NCBI GenBank assembly: GCA_964502775.1
Contig: CAZCYE010000074.1
Span: 1 to 8,056 of the forward strand
Direction: 5' to 3'
Origin: CAZCYE01 sp964502775
GTDB lineage: Bacteria > Actinomycetota > Acidimicrobiia > IMCC26256 > PALSA-555
Length of the DNA stretch: 8,056 nucleotides
The notes under the pieces are model-generated. The model was not told where the DNA came from and made no database searches. It saw only the letters and a program-made list of their open reading frames with translations. This document shows positions 5,457-8,056 of this stretch, one piece after another (positions within the stretch are counted from its first letter, which is position 1; each line of letters opens with the position of its first letter). Position numbers and translations under genes: made by a program.

Positions 5457-5530
5457 GCACCTGGGGAGCCGCGGTGGGCTCTACCCAGGCGCCACCGTCC
5501 GCCGCGGGCTCGGCCGGCTGCCTGCCGTTC

Positions 5531-5536
5531 TACGAT
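5531..5536 (+). promoter_or_regulatory. Candidate -10 element for a leaderless transcript at 5543
   Basis: TACGAT fits TANNNT and lies exactly 6 nt before GTG 5543. It supports that GTG as both transcription and translation start. No good -35 is seen. Confidence 0.45.
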
Positions 5537-5542
5537 CGGCAC

Positions 5543-5818
5543 GTGGACTTCTACGACGACGTGCTCCTCGAGCTCGTCACCGCCCTCGGCGCCGCGCTGT
5601 TCCTGGCCAACGCCTTCGCGCTGATGCGACGCCGGATGGATGCGCGCCGCGGCGCGCGCGAGGCGGTGGTGCGGGGACGGCCCGGTAGCCCGGTCCGGGC
5701 CCAAGCGCGCGTCGCCACGAGTGGCAACCTCACCCAGGCGCCGGTCGGGCGCACCGTGGCCTTCATGGCCGTCGGGTTCGTGGTGGGGATCTGGGGACTC
5801 GCCAGCATCACGACCTGA
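5543..5818 (+). CDS. Small two-helix membrane protein of unknown function
   Basis: The product has 91 residues. An acidic N-terminus (MDFYDD) precedes a first hydrophobic helix at about residues 7-28 (VLLELVTALGAALFLANAFALM). A very basic loop follows (RRRMDARRGAREAVVRGR), and then a second helix at about 71-89 (TVAFMAVGFVVGIWGLASI). The charge pattern predicts both ends outside and the basic loop in the cytoplasm. An upstream in-frame GTG at 5474 would add 23 residues (GSTQAPPSAAGSAG...), which look like non-coding sequence. I prefer 5543 because TACGAT lies 6 nt before it; there is no Shine-Dalgarno at either. No family is recognised. The gene is divergent from nucS and ends 17 nt before the next GTG. 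Confidence 0.7.
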   Translation: MDFYDDVLLELVTALGAALFLANAFALMRRRMDARRGAREAVVRGRPGSPVRAQARVATSGNLTQAPVGRTVAFMAVGFVVGIWGLASITT

Positions 5819-5829
5819 TCCCAGCGTGC

Positions 5830-5835
5830 TAAGAC
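5830..5835 (+). promoter_or_regulatory. Candidate -10 element for a leaderless transcript at 5842
   Basis: TAAGAC lies exactly 6 nt before GTG 5842, repeating the geometry seen at nucS and at 5543. Its final base is C instead of T, which weakens the call. Confidence 0.3.
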
Positions 5836-6414
5836 GTGGCCGTGGTCGCCTCGGTGGACGGTCCTGGCCCACGCCCCGCTCGGCGGTCCCGGCGCGTCGT
5901 GGCCGTACTCACCGCCGCGGTGGTCTTGGCCTTGGCCTTCGGTGGCACCGCGGGCGCCAAGACCGTCTCGGACCGCAAGTACGCCAAGCGGCTCTGCGGA
6001 CAGATGAACCGGATTCTCGATGCGGTCGAGTCGGTCGAGCAGCCCGACCTGAGTGATTCTGCGACTGCTCAGGCCGAGATGGTCGCACTTGCCGACGAGG
6101 TCATCGGAGCCATGGAGACCGCGAAGGCGAAGCTCACCAAGATCTCACCGGAGGACGGGGGCAAGAAGGTCACCCGGATCTTCGATCGCTACCTGGCCGA
6201 CTTCATCACGGTGTTCGAAGACGCGCGTGACGGGCTTGCGTCTGCCGACTCCGCCAGTCCGGCGTTCGCCGGTGACGTGGGGCTGTTCTTGGCCGCGATC
6301 GCGACTTCCGATGCCACCGTCGGCGATCCGTTCGCCGAGCTCTCGGGCAACCAGGATCTCCTCGGGGCGTTCAAGGACACCCGCTCCTGCGCCAACATCG
6401 TCACCATCTTCTGA
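5836..6414 (+). CDS. Secreted protein of unknown function
   Basis: The product has 192 residues. The N-terminus has a long basic region (RPARRSRR) and a hydrophobic core VVAVLTAAVVLALAFGG, followed by TAGAKT with a likely signal peptidase I site after AGA near residue 41. The mature part is mostly helical with heptad-like spacing (AQAEMVALADEVIGAMETAKAKL, then KVTRIFDRYLADFITVFEDA). It has two cysteines, Cys54 and Cys185, near the ends of the mature chain, which could form a disulfide closing a helical bundle. I recognise no family and see no catalytic motif. The start is GTG 5836 or GTG 5842; TAAGAC (5830-5835) is 6 nt before the latter, and there is no Shine-Dalgarno. A hairpin follows the stop. 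Confidence 0.8.
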   Translation: MAVVASVDGPGPRPARRSRRVVAVLTAAVVLALAFGGTAGAKTVSDRKYAKRLCGQMNRILDAVESVEQPDLSDSATAQAEMVALADEVIGAMETAKAKLTKISPEDGGKKVTRIFDRYLADFITVFEDARDGLASADSASPAFAGDVGLFLAAIATSDATVGDPFAELSGNQDLLGAFKDTRSCANIVTIF

Positions 6415-6422
6415 CGTCGGCC

Positions 6423-6457
6423 GGGCCCGCTCGCTCGGACACCCGGGCCTTCTCATT
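6423..6457 (+). terminator. Intrinsic-like terminator after the 192-residue secreted protein
   Basis: GGCCCG (6424-6429) pairs with CGGGCC (6444-6449), with a G-U pair extending it and a 14-nt loop. The stem is followed by TTCTCATT, a weak U-rich tail. It lies 9 nt after the stop codon. Confidence 0.5.
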
Positions 6458-6525
6458 GCTGGCACTCCGCCTCACGGGGTCCGGCCGGTCCGTAAGCGTT
6501 CAGGGAGACGTCAGTTCCTCTCGCG

Positions 6526-6531
6526 GATACT
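6526..6531 (+). promoter_or_regulatory. Candidate -10 element for the exported protein gene at 6565
   Basis: GATACT resembles TATACT. A transcript from it would begin near 6538, after the first in-frame ATG at 6535, which favours the later ATG at 6565. No clear -35 is seen. Confidence 0.35.
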
Positions 6532-6564
6532 CGGATGACACGTCAATCGATGAGGGGGCCGATC

Positions 6565-7374
6565 ATGTTCCTGAAGACCGAGTGGATCGCCGCGGTAGCC
6601 ATCGCGGCCATGAGCGTGAGCACCACCACCGGCATTGCGGTTGCCACCGGAGCTGCTCCGCGCGGTGGTGATCTGCCGGAAGGGAGTGAGCCCTTCGATC
6701 TCGATCCCGCGAGTTTCACGGTCGATATCGACAACCCGTATTGGCCGATGGAACCCGGGACCCGGTGGATCTATCGGGAGACCGACGCCGAGGGGACCGT
6801 GCTGAAGGTGGTCGTCACCGTGACCAGCGAGACCAAGGAGATTGCGAACGGTGTCACCGCCCGCGTGGTTCGCGACACGGTTACCGAGGACGGCGCGGTC
6901 GTCGAGGACACCTTTGACTGGTATGCCCAAGATGCTGATGGAAACATCTGGTACCTGGGCGAAGACACGGCCGAGTTCGAGAAGGGAAAGATCACCACAG
7001 GAAGCGGATCGTTCGAAGCCGGCATCGACGGTGCGCTCCCAGGGGTGGCTGTGCCGGCGAACCCCGTGGACGACTTGCACTACCGCCAGGAGTACTACGC
7101 CGGTGAGGCTGAGGATCAGGGTGAGATCTTGAGCGTCGACGAGCAGGTTCAGGTGACCGCGGGGCATTACGAGCACGTATTGATGACCAAGGACACGAAT
7201 CCGATCGAGCCCAAGGTGCTCGAGTTCAAGTTCTACGCTCCCGGCGTTGGGCCGGTTCTGGCTATCGCCGTCTCGGGGAGCAGTGACCGCGAAGAGCTAC
7301 TCAGGCTGACGAAGGTCAGCGCTCAAGCGGCGCGGGCAGCCGGCACCGTCGCTCTCGGAAAGCGCTATCGGTAG
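6565..7374 (+). CDS. Exported protein of an uncharacterised family
   Basis: The product has 269 residues from ATG 6565. AGGGGG (6553-6558) lies 6 nt upstream. In-frame ATGs at 6535 and 6550 would add 10 or 5 residues but have no ribosome binding site. A signal peptide (FLKTEWIAAVAIAAMSVSTTTGIAVATGA) precedes a linker. The mature domain starts with DNPYWPMEPGTRWIYR and is rich in beta strands: VVVTVTSETKEI, VTARVVRDTVTEDG, DTFDWYAQDADGNIWYLGED. Later come YRQEYYAGEAED and KFYAPGVGPVLA. I recall similar secreted proteins with the PGT-W-Y opening and WYAQD-DGN-WY-GED core, annotated as hypothetical; this is from memory. No catalytic residues or cysteines are seen. Codons are less GC-rich than in the ribosomal genes, which may hint at a different history. 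Confidence 0.85.
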   Translation: MFLKTEWIAAVAIAAMSVSTTTGIAVATGAAPRGGDLPEGSEPFDLDPASFTVDIDNPYWPMEPGTRWIYRETDAEGTVLKVVVTVTSETKEIANGVTARVVRDTVTEDGAVVEDTFDWYAQDADGNIWYLGEDTAEFEKGKITTGSGSFEAGIDGALPGVAVPANPVDDLHYRQEYYAGEAEDQGEILSVDEQVQVTAGHYEHVLMTKDTNPIEPKVLEFKFYAPGVGPVLAIAVSGSSDREELLRLTKVSAQAARAAGTVALGKRYR

Positions 7375-7383
7375 GAATCAACG

Positions 7384-7449
7384 TGGCGTCTTGTCCGCGA
7401 CGCGCGATGGAGCGCCCCTGACGCCAAGTGCCCGGAAATGGCGTCGCGG
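7384..7449. repeat. Inverted repeats between the exported protein gene and tRNA-Gly
   Basis: TGGCGTC occurs at 7384-7390 and 7439-7445, with its complement GACGCCA at 7420-7426. CCGCGACGC (7395-7403) is matched by its perfect complement GCGTCGCGG (7441-7449). The alternatives exclude each other. They could end transcription from either side but lack U-tracts. Confidence 0.4.
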
Positions 7450-7462
7450 CGGGTCTCCGAGC

Positions 7463-7536
7463 TGGAGCGGGTGACGGGAATCGAACCCGCGTTCTCAGCT
7501 TGGGAAGCTGATGTTCTGCCGCTGAACTACACCCGC
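7463..7536 (-). tRNA. tRNA-Gly (anticodon CCC)
   Basis: Read on the minus strand, the gene starts GCGGGTG at 7536 and ends CACCCGC, then discriminator T and an encoded CCA (7463-7465). The acceptor stem pairs in all 7 positions. The D arm is GTTC/GAAC. The anticodon stem TCAGC/GCTGA encloses the loop TTCCCAA with anticodon CCC (plus positions 7502-7504), reading GGG glycine codons. The T arm is CGGGT TCGATTC with its partner CCCG. The total is 74 nt, the normal size for bacterial tRNA-Gly. It is a lone tRNA, pointing away from dnaK. No integrase or direct repeat of its 3' end is seen in the window, so there is no sign of an integrated element here. Confidence 0.96.
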
Positions 7537-7577
7537 AGGTGGTCGACGGCGGCGGGACTCGTCGACCTGGACGGGGG

Positions 7578-7583
7578 AGCGTA
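7578..7583 (-). promoter_or_regulatory. Candidate -10 element for tRNA-Gly
   Basis: On the minus strand TACGCT fits TANNNT and lies 41 nt before the tRNA 5' end. The leader between them contains a 7-bp inverted repeat (GGTCGAC 7541-7547, GTCGACC 7561-7567). No -35 is evident. Confidence 0.25.
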
Positions 7584-7591
7584 CCGGACGG

Positions 7592-7655
7592 CCCTTTGGC
7601 GGGGCGCGGCGGAGCCAGGGCCCCGCCCCTTTGGCGCGCGGCGTGGATGCGCGCC
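7592..7655. repeat. GC-rich hairpins with a direct repeat between tRNA-Gly and dnaK
   Basis: GGCGGGGC (7598-7605) pairs perfectly with GCCCCGCC (7620-7627), and GGCGCGC (7633-7639) with GCGCGCC (7649-7655). CCCTTTGGCG is repeated at 7592-7601 and 7627-7636. Two strong stems side by side could insulate dnaK from upstream transcription. Confidence 0.5.
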
Positions 7656-7685
7656 AGTGTGGGGAATAGGAGTTCCGTCCCAAAA

Positions 7686-7706
7686 GTTGATAATGTTGCG
7701 CTCAAG
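7686..7706 (+). promoter_or_regulatory. HAIR-like operator (HspR site) before dnaK
   Basis: HspR represses dnaK operons in actinobacteria at HAIR, CTTGAGT-N7-ACTCAAG. Here GTTGATA (7686-7692, 4 of 7) is followed by 7 nt and GCTCAAG (7700-7706, 6 of 7). A further GGTTGAG (7706-7712) forms a tight dyad with CTCAA. The left half is degenerate, but spacing, the right half and the position 92 nt before dnaK all fit. Confidence 0.55.
7689..7694 (+). promoter_or_regulatory. Candidate -10 element for dnaK
   Basis: GATAAT is one mismatch from TATAAT and lies inside the HAIR-like box, so HspR binding there would block it. No clear -35 is seen. The leader would be about 97 nt. Confidence 0.4.
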
Positions 7707-7797
7707 GTTGAGCCACAGCCCCACGCACCGGCACTGACCCCAACGCCGGCCCCACACCGGGGACACAACACTCGGACAGCCCTCGGAGGTTTCCATC

Positions 7798-8056
7798 ATG
7801 GCCAAGGCAGTCGGCATCGACCTCGGGACCACCAACTCCGTCGTCTCGGTCTTCGAGGCGGGCGAGCCCACGGTGATCCCCAATGCCGAAGGGTCGCGCA
7901 CCACTCCGTCGGTGGTCGCCTTCTCCAAGACCGGGGAGGTGCTCGTGGGCGAGGTCGCCAAGCGCCAGGCGATCACCAACCCCGATCGGACCATCCGGTC
8001 GGTGAAGCGCCACATGGGCACGAACTGGTCGGTCGACATCGACGGCACCAAGTACA
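7798..8056 (+). CDS. dnaK: Chaperone DnaK, N-terminal part (runs off the window)
   Basis: DnaK is the Hsp70 chaperone that binds exposed hydrophobic peptides in an ATP-controlled cycle with DnaJ and GrpE. Only the first 86 codons are present. They show the start of the ATPase domain: AVGIDLGTTNSVVSVFEAGEP (phosphate-1 loop, with the GTTNS motif), followed by VIPNAEGSRTTPSVVAF, VGEVAKRQAITNPDRTIRSVKRHMG. This is textbook DnaK sequence with no irregularity. The ATG has GGAGGT at 7785-7790, 7 nt upstream. In Actinobacteria dnaK usually heads a dnaK-grpE-dnaJ-hspR operon under HspR control. The HAIR-like box at 7686 fits that, but the following genes lie outside the window. Confidence 0.97.
   Translation, partial: MAKAVGIDLGTTNSVVSVFEAGEPTVIPNAEGSRTTPSVVAFSKTGEVLVGEVAKRQAITNPDRTIRSVKRHMGTNWSVDIDGTKY

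Noticed and set aside
5025..5624. 199-codon plus-strand frame opposite nucS
   Set aside because: nucS on the minus strand has full family motifs including the catalytic Asp-Glu-Lys; the opposing frame has low-complexity Arg/His-rich content.
7463..7536. tRNA-Gly as an attachment site of an integrated element
   Set aside because: No integrase, no duplicate of the tRNA 3' end and no shift in gene content around it in the window.
7316..8051. Minus-strand frames across tRNA-Gly and the start of dnaK
   Set aside because: They cross a tRNA gene and the conserved dnaK N-terminus, so they are chance open frames.

Overview
The window is high-GC DNA with frequent GTG starts, short intergenic gaps and standard Shine-Dalgarno sites. 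The gene content points to an actinobacterium: a bacterial NucS mismatch endonuclease, the rpsF-ssb-rpsR-rplI-dnaB order, and a dnaK preceded by a sequence like the HspR-binding HAIR box. A deep-branching class such as Acidimicrobiia would fit, but that is inference; no marker here fixes the class.

Left part (1-2551). The 3' end of an exported DUF192 protein is followed by a structured 225-nt gap and then a tight translation/replication operon: rpsF (bS6), ssb, rpsR (bS18) and rplI (bL9). rpsR abuts ssb and overlaps rplI by 4 nt. bS18 is unusual in carrying an acidic, repeat-built tail of about 90 residues and in lacking the zinc-ligand cysteines.

Middle (2552-5444). A 240-nt gap with DnaA-box-like sequences leads into dnaB, the replicative helicase, which has no intein. 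A 38-codon signal-peptide-like ORF follows at once, ending in a hairpin. A 255-nt gap ends in three 15-bp tandem repeats that directly precede the ribosome binding site of a 59-residue membrane protein. Facing it on the minus strand is nucS, the mismatch endonuclease of non-canonical repair, so ssb, dnaB and nucS give this segment a genome-maintenance theme.

Right part (5445-8056). nucS is divergent from a small two-helix membrane protein. This is followed by two exported proteins of unknown function (192 and about 270 residues), a tRNA-Gly(CCC) on the minus strand, and the start of dnaK. Several genes between 5440 and 5850 have a TA-rich hexamer exactly 6 nt before a GTG, suggesting leaderless transcripts.

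Most of the window is ordinary housekeeping sequence. I see no mobile element, CRISPR array, defence cassette or biosynthetic cluster. The points worth a second look are the bS18 tail, the repeat-led small membrane protein, the rpsF leader and the candidate regulatory sites.
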